Assembly: GCA_903895695.1 (NCBI GenBank)
Contig: CAITUY010000095.1
Location: 1 to 64,000 of the forward strand
From: an uncultured bacterium
GTDB lineage: Bacteria > Verrucomicrobiota > Kiritimatiellia > CAIKKV01 > CAITUY01
Direction of reading: 5' to 3'
DNA: 64,000 nt
Below, one piece after another: positions 40,239 through 49,553 of the stretch (positions are counted from its first letter, which is position 1; each line of letters opens with the position of its first letter). The notes beneath the pieces were generated by a model. That model saw only the letters and a program-made list of their open reading frames with translations, made no database searches and was not told the DNA's origin. The translations under genes and the position numbers were made by a program.

Positions 40239-42869
40239 ATGACCATTGATCGAGAAATCATGACCGAGTCCAGGAACAACACAAGTGAGACGGCCGGCAA
40301 GGCGACGCGGATCGCCAGCGGCGTTCTGGATCTCGGCGGGCTGTCCGGGCTCGGTGAAAACGAGGCTCGCGCACGATTCCAACGGGAGGGACCGAACGAG
40401 CTTCCCGCGCAAAGGAAACGCACCCTGTTGACCATTGGTCTTGAGGTCGCGCGCGAACCCATGTTCCTGATGCTCGTCGCGGCGGGCACCCTGTATCTGA
40501 TCATGGGCGAGCCGGCCGATGCCTTGATGCTGCTCGGCTTTGTGCTTGTGGTCATGGCCATCACCATCGTCCAGGAGCGGCGCACGGAACGGGCGTTGGA
40601 AGCGCTGCGCGACCTCTCCAGTCCCCGGGCCCTCGTGATCCGTGACGGCTTGCACCGGCGCGTCGCAGGCCGCGAGGTCGTGAGGGGCGACTTTATCGTC
40701 CTCTGCGAGGGCGACCGCGTCCCCGCAGACGGCCTCCTCCGCCGCGGCATCAACCTTGCGGCAGACGAGTCGCTACTGACCGGGGAATGCGTGCCTGTCA
40801 GGAAAGTGCCGTCCGCCGAGGCCCGCGAACTCGACCGGCCGGGTGGCGACGACCTGCCATCGGTGTTCTCTGGAACCCTGGTTACCGCCGGACAAGGCAT
40901 TGCCGAAATTGCGGCCACGGGGCTGCATTCGGAGTTCGGGAAGATCGGCAAGGCGCTGGAACAGATCGAGCCGGAGCCGACCCCGTTGCAGCGCGACACG
41001 GGGCGCCTGGTCCGCACGTTCGCCGTCGTTGGACTCATGGCCTGCGCCGTCGTGGTGGTGGCCTTCGCGTTGACGCGCGGCGGCAGCGTCGAGGTCTGGA
41101 AGCAGGGGTTCCTTGCCGGCATCGCGATGGCCATGGCCACACTCCCCGAAGAATTCCCGGTCGTGCTGACGGTCTTTCTGGCGTTGGGCGCCTGGCGGAT
41201 ATCCCGCAGCAACGTTCTCACTCGGCGAATGCCGGCCGTCGAGACGCTGGGGGCGGCCACCGTCCTGTGCGTCGACAAAACGGGCACGCTTACGCAGAAT
41301 CAGATGACCCTGCGTCAGCTTGCGACGGCCGGCAGCGCCATCGATCTGGCGGCTCTCCAGGGAACCCTCCCGGAGTCCTTGCACAGCATTCTCGAGAACG
41401 CGATCCTGGCCAGCAAACGCGACCCATTCGACCCCATGGAACAGGCGCTGCACGTGGCGGGGGACCGGCTGATCAAGAACACGGAGCACCTGCACCCGGG
41501 TTGGACCCTGGCCCGGGAATACCCGCTGACACCCGGCCTGCTTGCGGTGAGCCACGCCTGGTCCACCGGCGCCACCGAAGAGGTGGCGGTGGCGGCGAAG
41601 GGCGCGCCCGAAGCCATTGCCGATCTCTGCCACATGACGGCGACGCAGGAAGCGTCGCTGGCGCAGGAAGTGGCTGCCCTTGCGTCCCAGGGGCTTCGCG
41701 TGCTGGGTGTGGCGCGCGGAATCACGAGCCGGGGGGATCTCCCCGAGAAGCATCACGATCTTTCGCTTGAGTTCGTGGGCTTGCTCGGGTTCGAGGATCC
41801 GCTGCGGCCCACCGTTCCCGCCGCCGTCGCCGAGTGTCAGGCCGCCGGCGTGCGCGTGGTCATGATCACGGGCGACTATCCCGCAACAGCCCGCAGTGTC
41901 GCCCGCCAGGCGGGCTTTGCCAATTGCGAGACGGCAATCACGGGGCCCGAGCTCGACCGGATGTCCGACGAGGATCTGGCCCGCCGGATTCGGGACGTTC
42001 AGGTCTTTGCCCGCGTCGTGCCCGAACAGAAGCTGCGCATCGTCATGGCGTTGAAGGCCAACCGGGAAATCGTCGCCATGACCGGCGACGGGGTCAACGA
42101 CGCCCCGGCACTTAAGGCGGCCCACATCGGCATCGCCATGGGCGGCCGCGGCACGGACGTGGCCCGCGAAGCCGCGGCGCTCGTGCTGCTGGATGACGAC
42201 TTCACGTCCATCGTCGCGGCCGTTCGCCTCGGGCGGCGCATCTTTGATAACATCCAAAAGGCGATTGCCTTCATCCTGGCGGTTCACGTCCCCATTGCGG
42301 GCCTGTCGATGATTCCGGTCTTCTTCGCCGACTGGCCGCTCCTCCTTCTGCCCGTCCACATCGTGTTCCTGGAACTGATCATCGACCCCTCCTGCTCGCT
42401 CATCTTCGAGGCCGAGGAAGCCGAGGCCAACGTGATGCGACGACCACCCAGACGGCCGGACGAGCGGCTCTTCTCGTGGCGGGCGATCGGGCTCGCCGTG
42501 ATGCAGGGATTCAGCGTGCTCATCGTCTGCCTGGGCGTCTTCCTGCTCGCCCGCACCGGCCATTCCGCCGAAGCCGCCCGCGCCCTGACGTTCGCCACGC
42601 TGGTCGTGGCCTTCGTCGTCATCATTCTCGTCAACAGGTCCTGGACGCGGTCCGCCTTCGCCATGCTGCGGGTCCCCAACGCCGCGTTGCGCTGGGTGGT
42701 GCTCGGCACCTGTGTGTTTCTCGCCGCGGTCCTGACGGTCCCCGTTGCCCAGCGGTTGTTCCACTTTGCCCCGCTGCACACGGTCGACCTGCTCCTCAGC
42801 CTTGGGGCCGGCTTGGTCTGCGTCCTGTGGTTCGAGTTGGTCAAACTCGCCAAGAAGGCGCGCGGGTAA
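40239..42869 (+). CDS. Cation-transporting P-type ATPase (type II)
   Basis: About 876 residues. Phosphorylation motif CVDKTGTLTQNQ with the aspartate near residue 346, MTGDGVNDAPALK in the P domain, LLTGECVP in the actuator domain (Cys where Ser is usual, a mild oddity), and PEEFPVVLTVF in M4 as in Ca2+/Na+-type pumps. About ten membrane helices are expected. It exports a cation, probably Ca2+ or a related ion. ATG 40239 is chosen; ATG 40260 is also possible. It is monocistronic and convergent with the PIG-L gene. Confidence 0.92.
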   Translation: MTIDREIMTESRNNTSETAGKATRIASGVLDLGGLSGLGENEARARFQREGPNELPAQRKRTLLTIGLEVAREPMFLMLVAAGTLYLIMGEPADALMLLGFVLVVMAITIVQERRTERALEALRDLSSPRALVIRDGLHRRVAGREVVRGDFIVLCEGDRVPADGLLRRGINLAADESLLTGECVPVRKVPSAEARELDRPGGDDLPSVFSGTLVTAGQGIAEIAATGLHSEFGKIGKALEQIEPEPTPLQRDTGRLVRTFAVVGLMACAVVVVAFALTRGGSVEVWKQGFLAGIAMAMATLPEEFPVVLTVFLALGAWRISRSNVLTRRMPAVETLGAATVLCVDKTGTLTQNQMTLRQLATAGSAIDLAALQGTLPESLHSILENAILASKRDPFDPMEQALHVAGDRLIKNTEHLHPGWTLAREYPLTPGLLAVSHAWSTGATEEVAVAAKGAPEAIADLCHMTATQEASLAQEVAALASQGLRVLGVARGITSRGDLPEKHHDLSLEFVGLLGFEDPLRPTVPAAVAECQAAGVRVVMITGDYPATARSVARQAGFANCETAITGPELDRMSDEDLARRIRDVQVFARVVPEQKLRIVMALKANREIVAMTGDGVNDAPALKAAHIGIAMGGRGTDVAREAAALVLLDDDFTSIVAAVRLGRRIFDNIQKAIAFILAVHVPIAGLSMIPVFFADWPLLLLPVHIVFLELIIDPSCSLIFEAEEAEANVMRRPPRRPDERLFSWRAIGLAVMQGFSVLIVCLGVFLLARTGHSAEAARALTFATLVVAFVVIILVNRSWTRSAFAMLRVPNAALRWVVLGTCVFLAAVLTVPVAQRLFHFAPLHTVDLLLSLGAGLVCVLWFELVKLAKKARG

Positions 42870-42909
42870 TCATCCGAAAAGCCGACCGGCGTGGCCGGCG
42901 CCTGCGACC

Positions 42910-44352
42910 TCATTCCTTCCGGGCCTGATCGATCCGGATGATCCTCCAATCGGCCCAGTCCAGAGGGATGTTTCCCAGGTAGGTTCGCGCGCTGATCATC
43001 ACGTGCTGCGGCGCATTCAGCGTGTCCCACGGGATGGCGATGTCAAGCTCGTGCGACCGCCGGGCCACGGTAACGTTGCCGTCATGGGGGAGTGCCCGCC
43101 CCGTGTCGAAAACGCGCGTGTCGAGACGGCCGACCAAGATGTGCACCTTCGGCATCCGCACAAACGGCACGTCCGGCCGGTACCCGCAGGCGTAGATGGA
43201 CGCGCCGACCGCCTCGCCGAGCGGACGGGATATGGCCAGGGTGACGCTCAAAGCCTGCGCATCGCTCCGCAGCCGGCGCCACTCGATCCCCACGAATCGA
43301 CTGCGCTCTTCCATCGTCAGCTCGCCCGGCTCGTCGCGCGAGACGCTGTCCCCCGGCCCTCCGGGCCGCAGTTCCTTGAACTGCGGGGTCCGCGGCGACA
43401 ACACCACCGTCGGCGCGTCGCCAAAGAGTTCATTGGCACGGACCAGCGAACCGAGATAACGGCCTGAATAAGCAAACTGTGTCTTGTGCAGGCGAATGGC
43501 TTGGGATTTGAGGGCGACCTCCTGGTCCGTCAACGGAAACGTGAACCACGCATCGGACTCGGCCAGCGCCGCAGGCGGTTCCAAAGGCAGGAGCGGGTCG
43601 TCCACGGGCGGCGCAGGCCACTGCGGGAAGTGTGTCAGGTAGGGGTAGAGCGTCGGGTGAAGCCCTTCGACCGCGAGATCCCACAGGGCCACGCGCGTGA
43701 ACAGGTAGAGGGCCCGGTGGTCAGGGTTGAAATCCGCCGGGTGGGGCACGAACACGCGCGTGGGATGGAACTCGCGCAGTATCGCGGTGAGGTCGGCCAG
43801 CACCGATTCACCGGTGTAGGGCGCACCGGGTCGATAGGCGTTGGCATAGGGCACCTTCGTGGTGCGCGTCAGCATGCTTTCGAGCGGCGGCCGGTTGCCC
43901 CAGTGGTCGGTCCAGAGTTTCAGCGTGCGGAAATCGGGGTAGCCCAGGAAGACCAGTTGGCTTGCGGGGACGTCGAGGCGGCCGGTGGCGGCCAAGGCCT
44001 CGTCATGCCGCAACTGGCCCATGCGCCGGATGGCGGAGGGCTCCAGCACGAAGTGTTTTCGGTAAACGGCAAACGACCACTCGTTGTTATCGCCGTAGGT
44101 GAGGAACACGATTCGAACGGGCAGACCCATGGCTTGCGCCCGCTGGAGAACTCCGCCGCAGGCGAGCGTTTCGTCGTCGGGATGCGGCGCCAGCACCAGA
44201 ATACGATCGCGGGCATTGAGCCTCAGTTCGGTCAGGATCGCGCCGGGCCCGGTCGCTGCCGCCCACGCCGGCAGCCACACCCCCGCGGCCAGAATGAGCC
44301 CGATGACCACGGCCTGCCTCAACAGACCGTTAGTGCTGGAAGCTGAGTCCAT
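42910..44352 (-). CDS. PIG-L family deacetylase
   Basis: About 480 residues. An N-terminal membrane or signal segment (QAVVIGLILAAGVWLPAWAA) is followed by a LmbE/PIG-L domain with the zinc motif APHPDDETLACGG and later PADFNPDHRALYL. These enzymes remove the acetyl group from N-acetylglucosamine-containing substrates. The C-terminal 180 residues form an additional beta domain (VALKSQAIRLHKTQF, then LGNIPLDWADWRIIRIDQ). The start overlaps the GNAT gene by 23 bases, so the two are coupled. It is extracytoplasmic or membrane-bound, unlike cytoplasmic PIG-L proteins. Confidence 0.85.
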   Translation of the reverse strand: MDSASSTNGLLRQAVVIGLILAAGVWLPAWAAATGPGAILTELRLNARDRILVLAPHPDDETLACGGVLQRAQAMGLPVRIVFLTYGDNNEWSFAVYRKHFVLEPSAIRRMGQLRHDEALAATGRLDVPASQLVFLGYPDFRTLKLWTDHWGNRPPLESMLTRTTKVPYANAYRPGAPYTGESVLADLTAILREFHPTRVFVPHPADFNPDHRALYLFTRVALWDLAVEGLHPTLYPYLTHFPQWPAPPVDDPLLPLEPPAALAESDAWFTFPLTDQEVALKSQAIRLHKTQFAYSGRYLGSLVRANELFGDAPTVVLSPRTPQFKELRPGGPGDSVSRDEPGELTMEERSRFVGIEWRRLRSDAQALSVTLAISRPLGEAVGASIYACGYRPDVPFVRMPKVHILVGRLDTRVFDTGRALPHDGNVTVARRSHELDIAIPWDTLNAPQHVMISARTYLGNIPLDWADWRIIRIDQARKE

Positions 44353-44989
44353 ACAGGAGCACCTCCCGAAGTTCCGTGCCGCCCGACACGGGGAACGTCA
44401 ATGCGTCACGGTGAACGACGGCGAAGCCGTGGGTCTCGAAAAACCGGCAGGCGCGAATGCTGTCGGCGCGCACACTGGCATGCACGCCGGCGGCCGGCGT
44501 CTGACGCAGCCGTCGCAAGGCCGCCTCGAGAAGGTCGCCGCCGAGGCCGTGACTGCGGAACCGGACGTCGAGGTTGATGTGGAGGTGCGCAGGATAGGCG
44601 GCATCCGTGAACGGCCGCCGGGTGGCCAGGCGGCGGACATTCGCCCTTGCGGCCCGTATCATGCGCCATGTCTCGGCCCGGCCCAGGGCGCCGCGCAGAA
44701 CGGCGCCGATGAGGGCGGCAGGGGCGATACGAAGCCGCGCGGCCCGCTCGACGGCGCGGGAGTCCGCAGCAGCCAGTACGTAGCCGGCCAGTTGGCCGTC
44801 GGACTCGGCGACCCACGAGCAGGAACGATCCAGATCGGTATAGTAGCGTGTCAATAGATCGACGACCAGCAGTCGATCGGAGAAGAACCCTTCCACCGGT
44901 TCGCCACGGTCCGCCGTGTCGCCGCACAGCCGGCGGACCGCCGCCCGGTCAGCGGAAGCCAGGAGACGGATGACGATGGCGGCTGACAT
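44330..44989 (-). CDS. GNAT family N-acetyltransferase
   Basis: About 219 residues. GNAT features: GQLAGYVLAAADSRAVERAA, LHINLDVRFRSHGLGGDLL (acetyl-CoA loop) and ACRFFETHGFAVVHR. It would acetylate a small amine. ATG 44989 has AAGGA upstream; upstream frame extensions lack the family pattern. It overlaps the PIG-L deacetylase gene, giving an acetylase/deacetylase pair that may act on the same class of amino-sugar (inference). Confidence 0.82.
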   Translation of the reverse strand: MSAAIVIRLLASADRAAVRRLCGDTADRGEPVEGFFSDRLLVVDLLTRYYTDLDRSCSWVAESDGQLAGYVLAAADSRAVERAARLRIAPAALIGAVLRGALGRAETWRMIRAARANVRRLATRRPFTDAAYPAHLHINLDVRFRSHGLGGDLLEAALRRLRQTPAAGVHASVRADSIRACRFFETHGFAVVHRDALTFPVSGGTELREVLLYGLSFQH

Positions 44990-45155
44990 GTTGGGTCCTT
45001 CTTGTCCGCATCCTGACTGATCGGCACTGTCGCGGGGTAGCGGCCCAATCATCGCCAATTCTTGGCTCTTGTCAATCGATGCCACTTGCCTGTCTAATGC
45101 CGGGGAGCGGATCGACAATCCGCGGTAACGGCAGCGCATCTGAGGAGGGCCGACT

Positions 45156-46811
45156 ATGCAGCGTGTCGAACGGAGAGCCAACGCCAGAGCATCCCGGATC
45201 GGTCTCGCCAATCCCGAGTCCACCGTTCCGGCATTGTTCGATGTCAATGCCAGCTTTGGCAAGCCCTGTGCGGGCGAGGCGGAGTTTCCCTGCATCCAGG
45301 ACCGGCTGGACACGATGGACCGGCTCGGCATCAGCCGCGCCCTGGTCTGGAACACGGAGTCGCTCCAGAACCACGCGCTTTCCAGCAACCAGGCCCTGAT
45401 CGAGGAGATTCGCAGCACGCCCGGCGCCGCTGGCCGGATCCTGCCGGCGCTGACTGTTTCGAACCTCATGACCTACGAGCGGGACGGCCTCGCGTCGCTG
45501 GTCGGGCAGCTAAAGGCCATGCCATGCCGCGCTTTGCGCTTTACGAACGTCATGGGACGCCTGACCCTGATGCAACTGGAGCCTGTCATGCGCCAGTTGC
45601 GCGCGCTCAAGCCTGTCATTATCCTCAAACACGATCAGGCCTCCGTGGCCGACATTCTGGAATTCACGGCCGCCTTCCCCGGTGTGTCGCTGGTCCTGAC
45701 CGAGGTCATGTGGGGACCGTGTGTCACGGTTTTCGACCTGATGCGCCGCCGAAAGAATGTTCTTTGCGACACATCCTGGCTGCATTCCTTCGGGGCCATC
45801 GAACTGGTCGTCAAGCATTTCGGCGCCGACCGCCTGATTTTCGGAACCGGGTTCAAATCTCATAACGGGGCGGCGATCGCCGCCCTGGCGCGCGCGCAAC
45901 TCACTGCCGCCCAACGCCGCCTCATCGCCCACGGCAACTTGGACCGCCTGACCGGCCTGGCCGCCACACCGCCCGCCGCCTCGCGCCCGATGGCGAATAC
46001 GCTATGGCCCCGCTTTCTGGAAGGCAAACCGCTAGCCGTCGATGTGGTCGATGCCCACGGTCACCTGGGCCCCTCGGCCGGCTACGTACTCGAAGACCAG
46101 GAAGAACGCGCCCAACTCCAGGCGGGACTCAAGGCCATGGATCGAGTCGGCATCTCCACTCTGCTCGTATCGGGCATGCAGGCCATCATGGGGGCACCCG
46201 TCGAAGGCAACGCGCTCATGGAGGACATTCTCCGCCCCCACGCCGGCCGCGTGTGGGGTTACGTGGGGTTCAACCCGCTTTACGCCGACGCGCTGGTCCC
46301 GAAGCTCGACGCTTATTTCGCCGGTCCCGTCTTCAAGGGGTTCAAGACCCTCTGCGGGTACTGGCAGGTCGCCATCACCGACAAGCGCTTCACTCCGATG
46401 TGGGAGTATGCCCAACGCCACCGTTTACCGGTGCTCTCGCATACCTGGGATGACACCTACAACTCGCCGGCTATGTTCAAAGGGCTGGTGAAGCGTTACC
46501 CGCGCGTCCCCTTTCTGTTGGGCCATTCGGGGGGCGGCACGCGCGGACGCCTCGAGGCCGAGGCCCTGGCGCAGGAACACCGGAATGTCTACCTCGAATG
46601 GTGCGGCAGCTTCTGTACGCCGATCACGTGGGACGAGACGCTGCGCAAGGTGGACCCCCGCCAGGTGGTCTTCGGCACCGATGCCATGGCGCACAGCTTC
46701 GACTGGGAATTGGGCCGGCTGCTGTCGCTCGACGTCCCGGATGACGTGCTGCTCCCGATCCTGGGCGGGAACATGCGGCGCATCCTGGCGATGCGCAGTC
46801 AACGCCGATAG
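45156..46811 (+). CDS. Tandem amidohydrolase (one degenerate, one complete domain)
   Basis: About 551 residues consisting of two amidohydrolase-2-like TIM barrels. The second half has the metal-binding VDAHGHLG, VLSHTW, LLGHSGGG and FGTDAM. In the first half the corresponding places read FDVNASFG, ILKHDQ, LTEVMWGPC and FGTGFK, so the HxH, one His and the Asp are lost. The N-terminal half is therefore probably non-catalytic. ATG 45156 has GAGGAGGG upstream. The upstream gene is divergent and the downstream genes are convergent, so it is monocistronic. The reaction (hydrolysis or decarboxylation of a small molecule) cannot be told. Confidence 0.82.
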   Translation: MQRVERRANARASRIGLANPESTVPALFDVNASFGKPCAGEAEFPCIQDRLDTMDRLGISRALVWNTESLQNHALSSNQALIEEIRSTPGAAGRILPALTVSNLMTYERDGLASLVGQLKAMPCRALRFTNVMGRLTLMQLEPVMRQLRALKPVIILKHDQASVADILEFTAAFPGVSLVLTEVMWGPCVTVFDLMRRRKNVLCDTSWLHSFGAIELVVKHFGADRLIFGTGFKSHNGAAIAALARAQLTAAQRRLIAHGNLDRLTGLAATPPAASRPMANTLWPRFLEGKPLAVDVVDAHGHLGPSAGYVLEDQEERAQLQAGLKAMDRVGISTLLVSGMQAIMGAPVEGNALMEDILRPHAGRVWGYVGFNPLYADALVPKLDAYFAGPVFKGFKTLCGYWQVAITDKRFTPMWEYAQRHRLPVLSHTWDDTYNSPAMFKGLVKRYPRVPFLLGHSGGGTRGRLEAEALAQEHRNVYLEWCGSFCTPITWDETLRKVDPRQVVFGTDAMAHSFDWELGRLLSLDVPDDVLLPILGGNMRRILAMRSQRR

Positions 46812-46848
46812 GCACTCTTCCGGGCAGCGGCAAAACCCAAGCGTGCCG

Positions 46849-47910
46849 CTACCGCGCCAGGTGCAGCGTCACGCGGTTGCCGGCGCAGTCGAGTCTCGTG
46901 CAGAAGACATGGCGGATCTCGGCGGGACCGGATTCGTGACAGACCTGCAGGTCGCCGGCGCCATCGGGCACCGGTACGGCATATCGCCGGCCGCGCCGCA
47001 ACATGAGCGCCGCCACTGCCGCGTGAAAGGCGCTGATGGTCATCAGGCTCCCGCACAGCGGCGCGTAGGAAGCCACGGGCAGTCCTTCCCGGGCCACCGC
47101 TCGATAACCGGACTCATCGTGCGACAGACCGTCGGCATCAAGCAGGTGGACCGCCCCCTCCGGCGCCGGCTCGGGCACTGCCGTCAACTGCGCGCCGGCT
47201 ACGCGGCCGTAACCCGCCCCCTCCCCGCGCGACACCAGGAAGAACACGCTCCCCTCGCCCGGCACCGCCTCGGGTGCCGTCGCGAAGGCGAGCGGCTTGA
47301 TGCGGCCGTCGGCTGGCGTTCGGCACAGCCGCCCGCTGGCATAGGCCATCACCGCCCCGACCTCGTCAACCGTCCCCACGAGCACGTGATCGCACCGCCC
47401 TTCGGCCAGCCACGCGTCGGCCAGGAGCAGTGCCTGGTGGAAGGCGAAATGGAAATGCGTAACTGTCAGCGTCGGCCCCCGCACGTCGAGCGTCATCGCG
47501 ATATAGGAGGCCGCGGCATTGTGAACCGAATGCGAAAACGCCGTGGGCGAAACACCGGCGTCGCCGAACTCGAGGATGCCATCGAGGAACCCGAACGTGG
47601 TCGTGTGGGGGCCCAGGGCCGTGGCCACGATCGTGCCGAGTCGCGAGGTGTCGAGGCGGCCGGCCAGCCCGCTGTCCTGCAGGGCGTCGGCCGCCGCCAG
47701 GACGGCCATGCGCGTGAACCGGTCGGCCCGGCGCGCCTTGGCCAGTACGGTCTTGTCAGCCAGGGTCTCGGGCGCCACGACATACGCCGGCGCACTGCCG
47801 GCGGGAACGGCGACCGTGCCGGGCGCCACCCACCCCTGCTCCAGCGCCTGTTCGAGCGCGGCTGCGCCGCGGCCGCGCGTGAAGACCACGCCCATACCGG
47901 CAATGTTCAT
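46849..47910 (-). CDS. Ketosynthase-like chain-length factor (active-site Cys absent)
   Basis: About 353 residues. The fold is that of the thiolase/ketosynthase family (MNIAGMGVVF, LGTIVATALGP, SPTAFSHSVHN), but the nucleophile motif reads VTHFHFAFHQA, with His154 at the Cys position. The usual HGT and KGYxGH histidines are not present. It is also shorter than FabF. This suits a chain-length factor that partners the ketosynthase of the adjacent gene, as in aryl-polyene and type II polyketide systems. It overlaps the ketosynthase gene by ATGA. Its role is by inference; partner binding is not shown. Confidence 0.78.
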   Translation of the reverse strand: MNIAGMGVVFTRGRGAAALEQALEQGWVAPGTVAVPAGSAPAYVVAPETLADKTVLAKARRADRFTRMAVLAAADALQDSGLAGRLDTSRLGTIVATALGPHTTTFGFLDGILEFGDAGVSPTAFSHSVHNAAASYIAMTLDVRGPTLTVTHFHFAFHQALLLADAWLAEGRCDHVLVGTVDEVGAVMAYASGRLCRTPADGRIKPLAFATAPEAVPGEGSVFFLVSRGEGAGYGRVAGAQLTAVPEPAPEGAVHLLDADGLSHDESGYRAVAREGLPVASYAPLCGSLMTISAFHAAVAALMLRRGRRYAVPVPDGAGDLQVCHESGPAEIRHVFCTRLDCAGNRVTLHLAR

Positions 47911-49076
47911 ACCCGCCTCCCCAGCACCAGCGCGGCGTTATTGCCGCCGAAGGCAAGCGACGTGGAAAGGGCATAGCGGCCCCGTACGACCGTGTGCGTG
48001 CGCAGGGCTTCGAGCGGGATTTCGGGGTCCTGGTTCACAAACCCGGCGCTGGCAGGAACCCAGCCCGCGCGCAGGCCGAGGGCCGTGAACGCGGCCTCCA
48101 ATGCGCCGGCCGCGCCCAGGGTGTGGCCGGTGTAGCCCTTGGTCGAGAGCACCCTGACCGACGGCCCGAAGACGCGGGCCAGCACACTGCCTTCGGTGCG
48201 GTCGTTGTCGCGCGTGGCCGTGCCGTGGGCGTTGACGAAATCAATGGCGGCGGGTTCGAGGCCGGCCTGGGCCAGGCTGAGGCGGATGGCCTGCTCGAGT
48301 CCGGTCCCATCGGGCCGCGGCGCGGTGAGGTGGTGCGCGTCGCAGGCCGCGCCATAGCCAAGCACGTCGAGGGCCGGGACCGCGCCGCGCCGCCGTGCCG
48401 CGTCCTCGGTCTCGAGCACAAGCACGCCCGCGCCCTCGCCCAGGTTCAACCCCTGGCGGTCGCGGTCGAAGGGCGCGCACGGCTCGCGGCTCATGACGCT
48501 CAGGGAATGGAACCCGCACAGGGGAATGCGGTTCAGTTCATCGGCCCCGCCTGCCACGACACAATCGCACAAGCCGCAGCGGAGCCAGGCGAGCGCCACA
48601 CCGACGGCGTCGGCGCTGGAGGAGCAGGCATTGACCACGGTGATCCGCGGGCCCTGCGCCCCGATCGCCCGCGCCACGGCTTCGGCGAGGTTCCCTTTGA
48701 GAAAGCGCTCGACGGGGACCAGGGACGCCGTGCCGGTCTGGCGGTACGCGGTGTAGAAATCCATGTCGTTGAGCTGGCTCGCCACGGTCGTGCCGAAGCA
48801 CACGCCGACACGACGGCCGGTCAGCCCGGCGCCGAGCCCGGCCTCGGACAGGGCCTCGGACACGGCGTGGAGGGCGAGTTGGAGCGTACGCGATTCCGAG
48901 CCCGCGGGCGCCGCGGGGAGCGGGCCGTGCACTTCGAATACAGGCACGTCCAGTGGCGATTCGAACCGGGTTACCTTACCGAAATGCCGACGCCCTTCGG
49001 CGAACGAGTCGAGCGTGTCGGCGCGGTTGAATCCGGCGGCCGAGACTACGCCTATTCCGGTGATGCAGGCCGGCAC
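47907..49076 (-). CDS. Beta-ketoacyl-ACP synthase
   Basis: About 389 residues with the complete condensing triad: Cys151 in VVNACSSSAD, His284 in NAHGTATRDND, and His318 in KGYTGHTLGAAG. N-terminal ITGIGVVSAAGFN and C-terminal STSLAFGGNNAALVLG are standard. It stands between an ACP and a chain-length-factor-like gene and so forms a mini type II condensing module with them. It may feed or extend chains of the cluster at 1-8446; linkage is only inferred from the similar gene set. Confidence 0.94.
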   Translation of the reverse strand: MPACITGIGVVSAAGFNRADTLDSFAEGRRHFGKVTRFESPLDVPVFEVHGPLPAAPAGSESRTLQLALHAVSEALSEAGLGAGLTGRRVGVCFGTTVASQLNDMDFYTAYRQTGTASLVPVERFLKGNLAEAVARAIGAQGPRITVVNACSSSADAVGVALAWLRCGLCDCVVAGGADELNRIPLCGFHSLSVMSREPCAPFDRDRQGLNLGEGAGVLVLETEDAARRRGAVPALDVLGYGAACDAHHLTAPRPDGTGLEQAIRLSLAQAGLEPAAIDFVNAHGTATRDNDRTEGSVLARVFGPSVRVLSTKGYTGHTLGAAGALEAAFTALGLRAGWVPASAGFVNQDPEIPLEALRTHTVVRGRYALSTSLAFGGNNAALVLGRRV

Positions 49077-49086
49077 ACTTCCCGTC

Positions 49087-49377
49087 CTACTTCTTTGCCT
49101 GCTGCGTTTCGTAGACGTAGGTAGCCAGCGTGTTGATCGAACGGAAGATCTCGCGGCCTTTTTCCATGTCTTTGACTTCGACGCTGAAATTCCGCTGGAG
49201 GATCACCACGATTTCGACGGCGTCGAGCGAGTCCAGGCCCAAGCCTTCGCCGAACAGGGCGTCGTCGTCCTTGATCTGGTCGGGGGTGACGCCTTCCATG
49301 TTCAAGTTACTGACCAGCAGTTCCTTGAGCTTGGCGCGGATCTTGACCAGTTCCTGCTCGCGATCTTGTCCCTGCAT
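49087..49377 (-). CDS. Acyl carrier protein
   Basis: About 96 residues; the phosphopantetheine Ser50 lies in GEGLGLDSLDAVEI. Helices on both sides are of ACP type. It starts the KS/CLF mini-operon and ends 10 bases before the ketosynthase. Different enough from the ACP at 3060 that it should serve a separate module or step. Confidence 0.93.
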   Translation of the reverse strand: MQGQDREQELVKIRAKLKELLVSNLNMEGVTPDQIKDDDALFGEGLGLDSLDAVEIVVILQRNFSVEVKDMEKGREIFRSINTLATYVYETQQAKK

Positions 49378-49553
49378 CAGACGTCTCCTCGTCCCTGCGC
49401 CGCCTTGGCGTTCGGAGTCCGGGCATACTCGCGCCTTCGCGCCGTTTTTTCAAGGTTCAATTGCATGGCGGACCGGCGCAAAATCCCTATTGCACAACAT
49501 CGCCCGCCCGCGTACTTTCTCACGTCGAATTAGTCATGATGAACCGGAAAGCT

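Noticed and set aside
40062..40655. - strand frame reaching into the region before the P-type ATPase
   Set aside because: Most of it is antisense to the ATPase N-terminus; the rest shows no conserved features.
40773..42779. 668-codon - strand frame opposite the P-type ATPase
   Set aside because: Mirror of a certain gene; no domain seen.
46585..47976. Long + strand frame over the end of the amidohydrolase and the chain-length factor
   Set aside because: It is out of frame with the amidohydrolase and antisense to the KS-like gene; composition is Arg/Gln/His-rich shadow.
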